A stretch of DNA of 64,000 bases, from NCBI RefSeq assembly GCF_029433855.1, contig NZ_JAROAU010000001.1, forward strand, positions 115,508-179,507, given 5' to 3'. The number at the start of each line of letters is the position of its first letter. The first letter of the stretch is position 1. Under the pieces are notes generated by a model. The model saw nothing but the letters and a program-made list of their open reading frames with translations. It ran no database searches and had not been told where the DNA came from. Both the position numbers and the translations under genes were made by a program. Positions 52,427 through 62,337 of the stretch are shown piece by piece. Origin of the DNA: Candidatus Kosakonia sp. 282A-S69 (lineage in GTDB: Bacteria; Pseudomonadota; Gammaproteobacteria; Enterobacterales; Enterobacteriaceae).

Positions 52427-53761
52427 ATGACTGTAACGACTTTTTCCGAACTTGAACTTGACGACAGCCTTCTGGACGCGCTCCAGAATAAAGGCTTTAC
52501 ACGCCCCACCGCTATACAGGCAGCTGCCATTCCGCCTGCGCTTGAAGGGCGTGATGTCCTCGGTTCTGCGCCCACCGGGACAGGTAAAACCGCAGCCTAT
52601 TTGCTGCCGGCGTTGCAACACCTTCTGGACTTTCCGCGTAAGAAATCTGGCCCGCCGCGTATCCTGATCCTGACGCCAACCCGCGAGCTGGCGATGCAGG
52701 TTGCCGACCACGCGCGTGAACTGGCGGTTAACACCCATCTTGATATCGCTACTATTACTGGTGGCGTGGCGTATATGAACCACGCCGAAGTGTTCAGTGA
52801 AAACCAGGATATCGTGGTCGCTACCACTGGCCGCCTGCTGCAGTATATAAAAGAAGAGAACTTCGACTGCCGCGCGGTTGAGACGCTGATTCTTGACGAA
52901 GCGGACCGCATGCTGGACATGGGCTTTGCGCAGGATATTGAGACTATTGCTGGTGAAACGCGTTGGCGTAAACAGACGATGCTCTTCTCTGCCACGCTGG
53001 AAGGCGATGCGATCAAAGATTTTGCCGAGCGCCTGCTGGAAGATCCGGTTGAGGTCTCCGCCACGCCATCGACCCGCGAGCGTAAAAAAATTCATCAATG
53101 GTACTACCGTGCCGATGATGTGCAGCACAAAACCGCGCTCCTGGTCCACCTGCTGAAACAGCCGGACGCCACCCGCACTATTGTCTTTGTGCGTAAGCGT
53201 GAACGCGTGCATGAACTGGCAACCTGGCTGCGCGAAGCGGGCATTAACAACTGCTATCTCGAAGGCGAGATGGTACAGATCAAGCGTAACGAAGCGATTA
53301 AGCGCCTGACTGATGGTCGCGTCAATGTGCTGGTAGCAACCGACGTTGCCGCGCGCGGGATTGATATTCCCGATGTCAGCCATGTGATTAACTTCGATAT
53401 GCCGCGCAGCGGTGACACTTACCTGCACCGTATCGGCCGTACCGGTCGCGCAGGCCGTAAGGGCATCGCCATTTCTCTGGTCGAAGCGCACGATCACCTG
53501 CTGCTGGGCAAAGTTGGCCGTTACGTTGAAGAGCCGCTGAAAGCACGCGTCATCGATGAGCTGCGCCCGACAAGCCGTCCGCCAAGTGAAAAGCTGAATG
53601 GCAAGCCGTCGAAAAAAGCCTTAGCGAAGCGCGAAGAGAAGAAAAAAGAGAAAGATAAAGAGAAGCCGCGCGTTAAGAAACGCCATCGCGATACCAAAAA
53701 CATTGGTAAGCGCCGCAAGCCGAGCTCGGCGGGCAGCGAACAACAGAAGAGCGACGAGTAA
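52427..53761 (+). CDS. srmB: DEAD-box RNA helicase SrmB
   Basis: ATP-dependent helicase for early 50S subunit assembly. It has 444 residues. Q motif, then APTGTGKTAAY (motif I), LDEADRMLD (II), FSATLEGD (III) and HRIGRTGRAGRKG (VI). A Lys-rich C-terminal tail from about residue 385 probably binds RNA. Confidence 0.97.
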   Translation: MTVTTFSELELDDSLLDALQNKGFTRPTAIQAAAIPPALEGRDVLGSAPTGTGKTAAYLLPALQHLLDFPRKKSGPPRILILTPTRELAMQVADHARELAVNTHLDIATITGGVAYMNHAEVFSENQDIVVATTGRLLQYIKEENFDCRAVETLILDEADRMLDMGFAQDIETIAGETRWRKQTMLFSATLEGDAIKDFAERLLEDPVEVSATPSTRERKKIHQWYYRADDVQHKTALLVHLLKQPDATRTIVFVRKRERVHELATWLREAGINNCYLEGEMVQIKRNEAIKRLTDGRVNVLVATDVAARGIDIPDVSHVINFDMPRSGDTYLHRIGRTGRAGRKGIAISLVEAHDHLLLGKVGRYVEEPLKARVIDELRPTSRPPSEKLNGKPSKKALAKREEKKKEKDKEKPRVKKRHRDTKNIGKRRKPSSAGSEQQKSDE

Positions 53762-53764
53762 AAA

Positions 53765-53791
53765 AACGCCGGGGAGACCCGGCGTTTTTAT
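53765..53791. terminator. Bidirectional terminator between srmB and grcA
   Basis: Stem AACGCCGGG/CCCGGCGTT around loop GAGA, flanked by an A-run on the left and a T-run on the right, so it can end transcription of both convergent genes. Confidence 0.9.
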
Positions 53792-53803
53792 TGCTGCCTG
53801 TGA

Positions 53804-54187
53804 TTACAGGCTTTCAGTAAAGGTACGAGCGATAACGTCGCGCTGCTGTTCCGGCGTCAGCGAGTTGAAACGCACTGCGTAACCGGAAACACGAATAGTC
53901 AGCTGCGGATACTTTTCCGGATGCTCAACGGCGTCCATCAGCGTTTCACGACGCAGCACGTTAACGTTCAGATGCTGGCCACCCTCAACGCGTACTTCCG
54001 GCTGCACTTCCATCGGAATTTCACGGTATTCGATGTCGCCCAGTTTGCTTACCGCAACGACATCATCTTCAGCGAAACCCGCTTTCGCGCAGACGCAGCG
54101 TGCTTCGCCTTTTTCGCTATCCAGCAACCAGAATGAGTTCAACAGATCGTCATTAGCAGCTTTTGTAATCTGGATACCCGTAATCAT
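53804..54187 (-). CDS. grcA: Autonomous glycyl radical cofactor GrcA
   Basis: Small spare part (yfiD) that restores activity to oxygen-cleaved pyruvate formate-lyase. It has 127 residues. The radical glycine is Gly102 in RVSGYAVRF. It has two FNR sites upstream. Confidence 0.97.
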   Translation of the reverse strand: MITGIQITKAANDDLLNSFWLLDSEKGEARCVCAKAGFAEDDVVAVSKLGDIEYREIPMEVQPEVRVEGGQHLNVNVLRRETLMDAVEHPEKYPQLTIRVSGYAVRFNSLTPEQQRDVIARTFTESL

Positions 54188-54295
54188 GATTAGCCTCCCT
54201 TAGGCAGATTAGGTAATTGACCGGATGCAGGCCGGCCAATTGGTAAAACCATTGTTGTCTGGGTGTTTATATACCAGCCCCTACCGGGCCATTCT

Positions 54296-54309
54296 TTGAT
54301 TTTAGTCAA
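54296..54309 (-). promoter_or_regulatory. FNR site I of grcA
   Basis: TTGAT-TTTA-GTCAA fits the FNR consensus TTGAT-N4-ATCAA with one mismatch. Its centre would be near -40.5 if transcription starts near 54262. Confidence 0.8.
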
Positions 54310-54348
54310 TAAAAACCATACAGCAAAAATGGCTATTGGGGTTTGTTC

Positions 54349-54362
54349 TTGTTTTATATCAA
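54349..54362 (-). promoter_or_regulatory. FNR site II of grcA
   Basis: TTGTT-TTAT-ATCAA, one mismatch from consensus. Its centre lies exactly 53 bp upstream of site I. In E. coli yfiD the two FNR sites at -40.5 and -93.5 have the same 53-bp spacing, and the upstream one tunes expression under low oxygen. Confidence 0.75.
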
Positions 54363-54502
54363 TTTATGCCCAACCGTCGCACTAAAAAATCACGTAACTT
54401 TTCAACTATTTTTTAGCCAGAAAGCGTATGCCGGCGTGGCTAATTTTGTTCTGGAGAAGGAAGCAGTTAAGCTACGGCAAACCAACTTTGCAGGAGATCG
54501 GG

Positions 54503-55192
54503 ATGACGACTTCATTGACATGGCATGATGTACTGGCAGAAGAGAAACAGCAGCCCTACTTTGTGAACACCCTTAACACCGTGGCCGCTGAACGCCAGGC
54601 CGGCGCGACGATCTATCCGCCGCAGAAAGATGTCTTCAACGCCTTTCGTTTTACCGAGCTTGGCGATGTGAAAGTCGTGATCCTTGGGCAGGATCCCTAT
54701 CATGGCCCTGGTCAGGCGCACGGGCTGGCCTTTTCCGTGCGGCCCGGCGTCGCTGTTCCCCCTTCGTTATTGAATATGTACAAAGAGTTAGAGAAAACCG
54801 TGCCGGGGTTTATCCGTCCTAATCACGGTTATCTTGAAAGCTGGGCGCGCCAGGGCGTGTTGTTGCTTAATACCGTGCTTACCGTGCGTGCCGGGCAGGC
54901 GCACTCCCACGCCAGCCTCGGCTGGGAAACCTTTACCGATAAAGTAATTAGCCTGATTAATGAGCACCGTGAAGGCGTAGTCTTTTTGCTGTGGGGATCG
55001 CATGCGCAGAAGAAAGGGGCGATTATCGACAGGAAACGCCACCATGTGCTGACCGCGCCGCACCCTTCGCCGCTTTCGGCGCATCGCGGCTTTTTTGGCT
55101 GCAACCATTTTGTGCTGGCGAATGAGTGGCTGGAGCAGCACGGTGAAAAGCCGATTAACTGGATGCCGGAACTGCCAGCGGAAAGCGAATAG
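54503..55192 (+). CDS. ung: Uracil-DNA glycosylase
   Basis: Removes uracil from DNA as the first step of base excision repair. It has 229 residues from the ATG at 54503 ([11 protein letters not shown]), with GGAG upstream. Catalytic Asp64 is in GQDPYHGPG and the His motif is [10 protein letters not shown]. Confidence 0.97.
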   Translation: MTTSLTWHDVLAEEKQQPYFVNTLNTVAAERQAGATIYPPQKDVFNAFRFTELGDVKVVILGQDPYHGPGQAHGLAFSVRPGVAVPPSLLNMYKELEKTVPGFIRPNHGYLESWARQGVLLLNTVLTVRAGQAHSHASLGWETFTDKVISLINEHREGVVFLLWGSHAQKKGAIIDRKRHHVLTAPHPSPLSAHRGFFGCNHFVLANEWLEQHGEKPINWMPELPAESE

Positions 55193-55205
55193 GGGATACA
55201 GGAAA

Positions 55206-55243
55206 CGTGCCGGATAGGGGGCAATGCCTTATCCGGCCTACGA
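55206..55243. repeat. Single REP element
   Basis: One REP unit (TGCCGGATAGGGGGCAATGC... ending CCGGCCTACG) between ung and convergent yfiF. Confidence 0.82.
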
Positions 55244-55317
55244 AAGAGTGCGGAGAGTTTAAATCGAAAAGCAGGTAAAGGCCGGGTAAGCGCTCGCGTC
55301 ACCCGACCAGTAAAACC

Positions 55318-56412
55318 TTACGCCTTATTCTGACGCCACCACTCGGCGAGCAACACGCCGGTTGCGACCGAAACGTTGAGGCTTTCAACGTTGCCGGTGC
55401 CCTCAATGGAGACGCTCAGATCGGCGCGCGACAGTGTTTCATCGGAAATACCATCACGCTCCTGGCCTAACACCAGCACCATTTTCTTCGGCAGCTCAGC
55501 GTTGAATAGCGGCGTGCCGTTATGGCTGGATGTCGTCACCAGCGCGTAACCCGCCTGGCGGAATGCTTCAAGCGCGCCGACAAAGCTCTCGCCGGTGATC
55601 GCCTGGACGTGTTCCGCCCCACCCTCTGCAGTACGTACCGCAGCACCGGACTCGATTACTGCCGCATCCTGCAACACCACGCCTTTCACGCCAAAGTGCG
55701 CGCAGCTACGCATAATCGCGCCGAGGTTGTGTGGGTTACCCACATCTTCCAGCGCCAGTACGCAATCCTCTTCACCTGCGCTCGCCACCCACTTATCAAC
55801 GCTCAAACCGTTGCGTTTTTTGATCAGGAAGCAGACGCCGCCGTGGTGCTCGGTGCCAGACGCTTTTGCCAGCTCCTGCTCATCAACCACGTGGTACGCC
55901 TTACGGTTGGCCGCCATCCAGCGCAGCGCTTCTTTAAAGCGTGGCGTAACGCTCTGCACAAACCAGGCGCGCACGATGCACTCCGGACGGCTGCTGAACA
56001 GCGCCTGGCAGGCGTTTTCGCCATACACGCGCGTCTCTTCTGCGCGCTGACGGCGCAATACTTCAGGATCGATATAGCTTTTACCGCTAATGCCGCCGTG
56101 ATCCGGCTTCTCCGGCGTTTCATCGCCAGGTGCGCGTGACACGGTGCGCCACGGAGAATCACCCCGGGCGCTGTAATCATCGCGTGGTGCGCGGCTTCTC
56201 TCATCGCGTTGCGGACGACCACCTCTGTCATCACGTGCAGAACGACCTTTGTCGTCACGGCCCGGGCGACTTCTGTCATTGCGGGAAGCGTTTCCGGTAC
56301 GTGCAGGCCCTTTCCCGGTACGCGGGTTATGACCTCGTTTATCGGAATCATCATCACTGCGGACATACATCACTTTGACCTTGCCGCTCTTGTTCTTTAA
56401 CTCATCGTTCAT
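55318..56412 (-). CDS. yfiF: SpoU-family RNA methyltransferase YfiF
   Basis: Putative 2'-O-ribose methyltransferase of the SpoU/TrmH class; the target RNA is unknown. It has 364 residues from the ATG at 56410-56412 ([11 protein letters not shown]) with GGAG upstream. A disordered Arg/Asp-rich N-terminal region (about 18-85) with repeated RDD/RDE units is longer than in E. coli (345 residues). Then come an RNA-binding substrate domain and the SPOUT domain with [18 protein letters not shown] and LVLGQERDG. Confidence 0.88.
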   Translation of the reverse strand: MNDELKNKSGKVKVMYVRSDDDSDKRGHNPRTGKGPARTGNASRNDRSRPGRDDKGRSARDDRGGRPQRDERSRAPRDDYSARGDSPWRTVSRAPGDETPEKPDHGGISGKSYIDPEVLRRQRAEETRVYGENACQALFSSRPECIVRAWFVQSVTPRFKEALRWMAANRKAYHVVDEQELAKASGTEHHGGVCFLIKKRNGLSVDKWVASAGEEDCVLALEDVGNPHNLGAIMRSCAHFGVKGVVLQDAAVIESGAAVRTAEGGAEHVQAITGESFVGALEAFRQAGYALVTTSSHNGTPLFNAELPKKMVLVLGQERDGISDETLSRADLSVSIEGTGNVESLNVSVATGVLLAEWWRQNKA

Positions 56413-56616
56413 GCTTTTCTCCACCAGCGCTGCGCGAAGCGCGCAGATTACCTGATGTGCCGACGCTTCGCCATTAATTCATTCAAAAGCCAGCGACTAT
56501 TGTACTCATTGAATAAACCACGTTGTTGTTTAAAACCTGTACATCAATAATACGTAACATTGTAGAAACATAACGGCATCATGCCGCTGTGTACCACCGC
56601 TTTCCTGAGGTTAGTT

Positions 56617-57036
56617 ATGAATACCGTATGTGCAAGCTGCCAGGCGTTGAACCGTATTCCACAAGAGCGCATGCATGATGCTGCGAAATGTGGGCGTTGC
56701 GGGCATGAGCTCTTCGATGGCGACGTGATCAATGCCACCAGCGAAACGCTTGATAAACTCCTGAAAGACGATCTGCCGGTGGTCGTCGATTTTTGGGCGC
56801 CGTGGTGCGGCCCATGCCGTAGCTTTGCGCCGATCTTTGAAGATGTCGCGGAAGAGCGCAGTGGCCAGGTGCGTTTTGTGAAGGTTAATACCGAAGCAGA
56901 ACGTGAACTGAGCGCGCGTTTTCGCATTCGCAGCATTCCGACCATTATGTTGTTCAAAAATGGCGAAGTGGTAGACATGCTGAGCGGCGCGGTGCCGAAA
57001 GCGCCGTTCGACAGCTGGCTGAACGAATCTCTCTGA
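56617..57036 (+). CDS. trxC: Thioredoxin 2
   Basis: Zinc-containing thioredoxin of the oxidative stress response. It has 139 residues. The N-terminal zinc ribbon uses Cys5, Cys8, Cys25 and Cys28; the active site is WCGPC with Cys64 and Cys67. In E. coli it is in the OxyR regulon; I did not confirm an OxyR site. Confidence 0.97.
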   Translation: MNTVCASCQALNRIPQERMHDAAKCGRCGHELFDGDVINATSETLDKLLKDDLPVVVDFWAPWCGPCRSFAPIFEDVAEERSGQVRFVKVNTEAERELSARFRIRSIPTIMLFKNGEVVDMLSGAVPKAPFDSWLNESL

Positions 57037-57042
57037 TCCCGC

Positions 57043-57068
57043 CGGGGCGCATCTTGTGCCCCGTTTTT
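57043..57068 (+). terminator. Terminator of trxC
   Basis: A nine-pair stem CGGGGCGCA/TGTGCCCCG (one G-T pair) with a 3-base loop is followed by TTTTT, seven bases after the trxC stop. Confidence 0.88.
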
Positions 57069-57105
57069 ACCTCTGCGACAATGGCGTTTTTCCTGTGCGA
57101 CCGCC

Positions 57106-57804
57106 ATGACTGATAACGCCGTTCTCAAACTCCGCGCTGAGCGCCTTGCCCGATCGACCCGCCCTTTTCTCGCCCGCGGTAACCGTATCCGTCGCTGTCA
57201 GCGCTGTCTGCTGCCGCTGCGCAACTGCCTGTGCGCGACCTTAAAGCCAACCGCTGCTGCCAGCCGCTTCTGCCTGGTGATGTTCGATACCGAGCCGATG
57301 AAACCGAGCAATACCGGGCGTTTAATCGCCGATGTGCTGCCCGATACGCTGGCGTTTCAGTGGTCGCGCACCGAACCACCGCAGGATCTTATCGATTTAT
57401 GCACCAGCGATGTGTATCAACCGATGGTGGTGTTTCCCGCCTCTTATGCTGGCAGTGAACGACAGGTGCTGAGCGCGCCGCCCGCAGGAAAGCCGCCGCT
57501 GTTTATTATGCTCGACGGCACATGGACCGAGGCGCGCAAGATGTTCCGTAAAAGTCCCTATCTTGATGCTCTGCCAATTATCTCTGTCGATCTGTCGCGG
57601 GTGTCTGCTTATCGCCTGCGGGAAGCGCACGCCGAGGATCAATACTGCACGGCGGAAGTAGCCATTGCCTTGCTCGATCTGGCCGGTGATAACGCCGCAG
57701 CGCAGGCGTTGGGCGCTCATTTCACGCTGTTTCGTGAGCGCTATCTGGCCGGGAAACCGCATCATTCGTCCACCGTCACAGCAAAAGCGGAAGAAAGCAT
57801 TTAA
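57106..57804 (+). CDS. tapT: tRNA-uridine aminocarboxypropyltransferase TapT
   Basis: DTW-domain enzyme (yfiP) that makes acp3U47 in tRNA. It has 232 residues. The N-terminal cysteines RCQRCLLPLRNCLC probably bind zinc. The DTW signature is FIMLDGTWTEARKM. patZ follows after 32 bases, as in E. coli. Confidence 0.92.
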   Translation: MTDNAVLKLRAERLARSTRPFLARGNRIRRCQRCLLPLRNCLCATLKPTAAASRFCLVMFDTEPMKPSNTGRLIADVLPDTLAFQWSRTEPPQDLIDLCTSDVYQPMVVFPASYAGSERQVLSAPPAGKPPLFIMLDGTWTEARKMFRKSPYLDALPIISVDLSRVSAYRLREAHAEDQYCTAEVAIALLDLAGDNAAAQALGAHFTLFRERYLAGKPHHSSTVTAKAEESI

Positions 57805-57836
57805 AATCATCCGATCACTCACTTGTGGAGGCCGGT

Positions 57837-60497
57837 ATGAGCCAGCGAGGCCTGGAAGCGTTATTACGTCCCCGTTCGATTGCCGTTATCGGCGCATCCA
57901 TGAAACCGGATCGCGCTGGTTTTCTAATGATGCGTAATCTTCTCGCCGGCGGCTTTGCCGGGCCGGTGCTGCCGGTTACGCCCGCCTATAAAGCCGTGCA
58001 GGGCGTGCTCGCCTGGCCAGATGTCGCCAGCCTCCCTTTTACCCCCGATCTCGCGGTGCTCTGCACCCATGCGAAACGCAACCTGACGCTGCTAAAAGCG
58101 CTTGGCGAAAAAGGGTGTAAAACCTGCATTATTCTCTCGGCTCCGCCGGAACAACATGCCGATCTCCTTGCCTGCGCAGGCCGCTATCAGATGCGCCTGC
58201 TGGGTCCAAACAGCTTAGGCCTGCTCGCTCCCTGGCAGGGTCTGAACGCCAGTTTCTCGCCGGTACCGATTATGCGCGGCAAGCTGGCGTTTATTTCCCA
58301 GTCCGCCGCCGTCTCCAATACCATTCTTGACTGGGCGCAGCAGCGCGAGATGGGGTTCTCCTACTTTATCGCGCTCGGCGATAGCCTCGATATCGACGTT
58401 GATGAGCTGCTCGATTTCCTGGCCCGCGACAGCAAGACCAGCGCCATCCTGCTCTACCTTGAGCATCTCAGCGACGCGCGCCGTTTCGTCTCCGCTGCCC
58501 GCAGCGCCTCGCGCAACAAACCGATTCTGGTGATCAAGAGTGGCCGCAGCCCCGAAGCGCAGCGCTTGCTGCATGCGCACGCCGGGCTCGATCCCGCCTG
58601 GGATGCGGCAATCCAGCGCGCCGGACTGCTGCGCGTACAGGATACCCATGAACTTTTCTCCGCTGTCGAGACGCTGAGTCACATGCGCCCGCTGCGCGGC
58701 GAGCGGCTGATGATTATCAGCAACGGAGCGGCACCTGCTGCGCTGGCACTGGATCAGCTCTGGTTACGCAATGGCAAGCTGGCAACGTTGAGCGAAGAGA
58801 CACTGGCGCAACTCTCTGCAGCGCTGCCAGAATCCGTCGCCGCCGGAAACCCGCTCGATCTGCGCGATGATGCCAGCAGCGAGCGTTACGCCGCCGCGCT
58901 CAACATCCTGCTTAACAGCCACGATTACGATGCCTTGATGGTGATTCACGCGCCCAGCGCCGCGGCACCGGGCAGCGAAAGCGCACTGTCGTTGATAGAG
59001 GTGTTGAAAAAACACCCGCGCGGTAAGTACGTCACTGTGCTGACTAACTGGTGCGGTGAGTTCTCGTCACAGGAGGCGCGTCGGCTCTTCAGCGAAGCGG
59101 GTTTGCCAACTTACCGTACACCGGAAGGGACGATTACCGCCTTTATGCATATGGTTGAGTACCGCCGTAACCAGAAGCAACTGCGTGAAACCCCGGCGCT
59201 CTCCCTGCGCCTGACGGCAGATACTGCCGATGCGCGGAATCTCCTGCAACAGGCGCTGGCCGATGGCGCAACGACGCTTGATACCCATGAAGTTCAGCCG
59301 ATTTTGCGTGCCTGGGGGCTGCAAACGCTGCCCACCTGGATTGCTGGCGACAGTGCCGAAGCGGTGCATATTGCCGGCCAGATTGGCTACCCCGTCGCGC
59401 TAAAGCTGCGCTCGCCCGATATTCCGCATAAATCCGAGGTGCAGGGGGTGATGCTCTATCTGCGCACTGCCAGCGAAGTGCAACAGGCAGCGGATGCCAT
59501 TATTGAGCGGGTTAAGCTCAACTGGCCGCAGGCGCGTATTCAGGGTTTGCAGGTGCAGAGCATGGCGAACCGCGCAGGCGCGCAGGAGCTGCGAGTGGTG
59601 GTGGAACATGACCCGGTGTTCGGCCCGCTGATTATGCTGGGTGAAGGGGGCGTCGAGTGGCGGGCAGAAGATCAGGCTGCGGTGGCGTTGCCGCCGCTCA
59701 ATATGAACCTCGCCCGCTATCTGGTCATTCAGGCGATTAAGCGTAAGAAGATCCGCGGCCGCAGCGCTTTACGCTCGCTGGATATTGCCGGGCTGAGCCA
59801 GTTTCTGGTGCAGGTCTCCAATCTGATTATTGATTGCCCGGAGATCGCGCGGCTCGATATTCACCCTCTGCTGGCGTCCGGCAGCGAATTCACAGCGCTG
59901 GATGTCTCAATGACGTTAGCGGCGGCCAGCGAGAATGGCGAAGCGCGGCTGGCGATCCGCCCCTATCCGCAATATCTCGAAGAGCAGGTGACGATGAAAA
60001 ACGGCGAACACTGCCTGTTCCGCCCGATCCTGCCGGAAGATGAGCCTTTGCTTCAGCAATTTATCTCGCGGGTAACGAAGGAGGATCTCTATTACCGTTA
60101 CTTTAGCGAGATCAACGAATTTACCCATGATGATTTAGCGAATATGACGCAAATCGACTACGATCGGGAAATGGCATTTGTCGCAGTACGCCGCACGGAG
60201 CAGGGGGAAGAGATCCTCGGCGTAACCCGTGCGATATCCGATCCGGATAACATTGATGCCGAATTTTCCGTGTTGGTGCGTTCTGATTTAAAAGGTCTTG
60301 GGCTTGGGCGGCGTCTGCTGGAAAAACTTATCGCCTATACCCGGGATCACGGACTTAAGCGTTTGAATGGTATTACTATGCCCAATAATCGCGGTATGGT
60401 GACGCTGGCGCGTAAACTGGGATTTGATGTCGATATCCAGCTGGAAGATGGAATTGTAGGGCTTTCGCTTCCTCTGGCACAGACGGCGCTATCCTGA
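57837..60497 (+). CDS. patZ: Protein lysine acetyltransferase PatZ
   Basis: Acetylates lysines of metabolic enzymes such as acetyl-CoA synthetase (pka, yfiQ). It has 886 residues from the ATG at 57837, identical in length to E. coli. Residues 1-700 are an inactive NDP-forming acyl-CoA synthetase-like region (CoA-binding VIGASMKPDRAG, and an ATP-grasp part). The C-terminal GNAT domain (about 725-886) has GLGRRLLEKLI for acetyl-CoA binding. Confidence 0.95.
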   Translation: MSQRGLEALLRPRSIAVIGASMKPDRAGFLMMRNLLAGGFAGPVLPVTPAYKAVQGVLAWPDVASLPFTPDLAVLCTHAKRNLTLLKALGEKGCKTCIILSAPPEQHADLLACAGRYQMRLLGPNSLGLLAPWQGLNASFSPVPIMRGKLAFISQSAAVSNTILDWAQQREMGFSYFIALGDSLDIDVDELLDFLARDSKTSAILLYLEHLSDARRFVSAARSASRNKPILVIKSGRSPEAQRLLHAHAGLDPAWDAAIQRAGLLRVQDTHELFSAVETLSHMRPLRGERLMIISNGAAPAALALDQLWLRNGKLATLSEETLAQLSAALPESVAAGNPLDLRDDASSERYAAALNILLNSHDYDALMVIHAPSAAAPGSESALSLIEVLKKHPRGKYVTVLTNWCGEFSSQEARRLFSEAGLPTYRTPEGTITAFMHMVEYRRNQKQLRETPALSLRLTADTADARNLLQQALADGATTLDTHEVQPILRAWGLQTLPTWIAGDSAEAVHIAGQIGYPVALKLRSPDIPHKSEVQGVMLYLRTASEVQQAADAIIERVKLNWPQARIQGLQVQSMANRAGAQELRVVVEHDPVFGPLIMLGEGGVEWRAEDQAAVALPPLNMNLARYLVIQAIKRKKIRGRSALRSLDIAGLSQFLVQVSNLIIDCPEIARLDIHPLLASGSEFTALDVSMTLAAASENGEARLAIRPYPQYLEEQVTMKNGEHCLFRPILPEDEPLLQQFISRVTKEDLYYRYFSEINEFTHDDLANMTQIDYDREMAFVAVRRTEQGEEILGVTRAISDPDNIDAEFSVLVRSDLKGLGLGRRLLEKLIAYTRDHGLKRLNGITMPNNRGMVTLARKLGFDVDIQLEDGIVGLSLPLAQTALS

Positions 60498-60610
60498 GTA
60501 AGGTACTGGAAATGTTGACCACTTTAGTGGACACGGTGTTATTATTGCCCGCTTATGTCGTCTGCATGGTACAGAAGACCCTTCAATAAACAGAGAAGAA
60601 ACGCACTGTG

Positions 60611-61966
60611 ATGTTGTCAAAATTTAAGCGTAATAAACATCAACAACACCTTGCCCAACTCCCCAAGCTTTCTCAGTCAGTTGATGAGGTAGAGTTCTTC
60701 TACTCACCGGCCGATTTCAGGGAGACGTTGCTTGCCCGGATAGCGAGTGCGACGCGCCAAATCTATATCATCGCTCTGTATCTGGAACAGGACGATGGCG
60801 GGAAAGGCGTAATGAACGCGCTGTATGAAGCAAAACGCCAGCGTCCGGAGCTGGACGTACGCGTGATGGTTGACTGGCATCGCGCCCAGCGTGGCCGCAT
60901 TGGTGCGGCGGCGTCGAACACCAACGCTGACTGGTACTGCCGTCTGGCGCAGGAGAATCCCGGCGTTGATGTTCCTGTTTATGGCGTTCCCGTGAATACG
61001 CGCGAAGCCCTCGGCGTTCTCCATTTCAAAGGTTTTATTATTGATGACGCGGTGCTCTACAGCGGCGCGAGCCTCAATGATGTCTATCTCCATCAGCATG
61101 ATAAATACCGCTATGACCGCTATCAGCTGATCCGCAATCCGCAGATGGCAGAAGTGATGCGTAGCTGGCTGGAGACAAACCTGATTCACGGACGCGGCGT
61201 TAATCGACTGGACGATCCAGCGCGGCCGAAAAGCCCGGAAATTAAAAACGATATTCGCCAGTTCCGCCAGGCGTTGCGCGATGCCTCGTTCCATTTTGAG
61301 GGCAATGCCAGCAACGATGAACTGGCAGTTACCCCGCTGGTCGGTCTCGGAAAGTCGAGCCTGCTGAACAAAACGATTTTCCATCTTATGCCCTGTGCAG
61401 AGCAGAAACTGACCATCTGTACTCCGTACTTCAACCTGCCGGCGGTGTTAGTTCGCAACATTATCCAGTTGCTGCGCGATGGGAAAAAGGTGGAGATTAT
61501 CGTTGGCGATAAAACGGCGAATGATTTTTTCATTCCGGAAGATGAGCCATTTAAAATCATCGGCGCGCTGCCCTATCTCTATGAGATTAACCTGCGCCGC
61601 TTCCTGAGCCGCCTGCAGTACTACGTTAATACCGATCAGCTTGTGGTTCGCCTGTGGAAAGATGGCGATAACAGTTACCACCTGAAAGGGATGTGGGTCG
61701 ATGATGAGTGGATGCTGCTGACGGGTAATAACCTCAACCCGCGCGCATGGCGTCTGGATCTGGAAAACGCAGTATTGATCCACGATCCGAAACAGCAGCT
61801 GGCGGCGAAGCGTGATAAAGAGCTGGAACTTATCCGCACCCATACGACGGTGGTTAACCACTATCGCGATCTGCAAAGCATCGCCGAATACCCGGTGAAA
61901 GTGCGTAAGCTTATTCGTCGCTTGCGCCGTATCCGTATCGATAAACTGATCAGCCGGATCCTCTAA
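60611..61966 (+). CDS. pssA: CDP-diacylglycerol-serine O-phosphatidyltransferase
   Basis: Makes phosphatidylserine from CDP-diacylglycerol and serine, the committed step to phosphatidylethanolamine. It has 451 residues from the ATG at 60611. It belongs to the phospholipase D superfamily with two HKD-type motifs, [17 protein letters not shown] and [18 protein letters not shown] Lys/Arg-rich C-terminus gives membrane contact. Confidence 0.97.
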   Translation: MLSKFKRNKHQQHLAQLPKLSQSVDEVEFFYSPADFRETLLARIASATRQIYIIALYLEQDDGGKGVMNALYEAKRQRPELDVRVMVDWHRAQRGRIGAAASNTNADWYCRLAQENPGVDVPVYGVPVNTREALGVLHFKGFIIDDAVLYSGASLNDVYLHQHDKYRYDRYQLIRNPQMAEVMRSWLETNLIHGRGVNRLDDPARPKSPEIKNDIRQFRQALRDASFHFEGNASNDELAVTPLVGLGKSSLLNKTIFHLMPCAEQKLTICTPYFNLPAVLVRNIIQLLRDGKKVEIIVGDKTANDFFIPEDEPFKIIGALPYLYEINLRRFLSRLQYYVNTDQLVVRLWKDGDNSYHLKGMWVDDEWMLLTGNNLNPRAWRLDLENAVLIHDPKQQLAAKRDKELELIRTHTTVVNHYRDLQSIAEYPVKVRKLIRRLRRIRIDKLISRIL

Positions 61967-61970
61967 CATT

Positions 61971-62000
61971 AAAGCCCTGTCCTGTGACGGGGCTTTTTTT
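61971..62000 (+). terminator. Terminator of pssA
   Basis: An eleven-pair stem AAAGCCCTGTC/GACGGGGCTTT (one G-T pair) with loop CTGT and a run of T, five bases after the pssA stop and 14 bases before the yfiM start. Confidence 0.9.
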
Positions 62001-62013
62001 CAGGTCTCTGCGT

Positions 62014-62337
62014 ATGAACAAAGCCTTTCTGCTCGGTATCCTCTTATTAACTGGCTGTAGCCATATGGCAAACGACAGCTGGAGTGGCCAGGACAAAGCG
62101 CAGCACTTTCTGGCCTCTGCTATGCTTTCTGCCGCAGGCAATGAATATGCTCAACATCAGGGCATCAGCCGCGATCGCAGCGCCCTTTTCGGTGTGATGT
62201 TTTCGGTAAGCCTTGGTGCCTCGAAAGAGCTGTGGGACAGCCGCCCGGCGGGGAGCGGCTGGAGCTGGAAAGATTTTGCCTGGGATGTCGCCGGTGCCAC
62301 AACGGGCTACGCCGTGTGGCAACTGGCTGAACATTAA
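62014..62337 (+). CDS. yfiM: Lipoprotein YfiM
   Basis: Small lipoprotein of unknown function, 107 residues, equal in length to E. coli YfiM. Lipobox LLTGC with Cys15. No known catalytic motif. The ATG at 62014 lies just after the pssA terminator; its last 4 bases overlap convergent kgtP. Confidence 0.92.
   Translation: MNKAFLLGILLLTGCSHMANDSWSGQDKAQHFLASAMLSAAGNEYAQHQGISRDRSALFGVMFSVSLGASKELWDSRPAGSGWSWKDFAWDVAGATTGYAVWQLAEH

Larger units (their letters stand above)
54188..54502. other. grcA-ung intergenic region
   Basis: A 315-bp interval between divergent grcA and ung, holding the grcA leader and its two FNR sites. No extra gene is supported. In-frame extensions of ung upstream of 54503 lack the conserved N-terminus. 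Confidence 0.65.

Noticed and set aside
52307-53497. Long open frame on the minus strand opposite srmB (about 396 codons)
   Set aside because: It lies fully antisense to a clear DEAD-box helicase with all motifs, shows no domain and has a Phe/Arg/His-rich composition typical of a codon-bias shadow.
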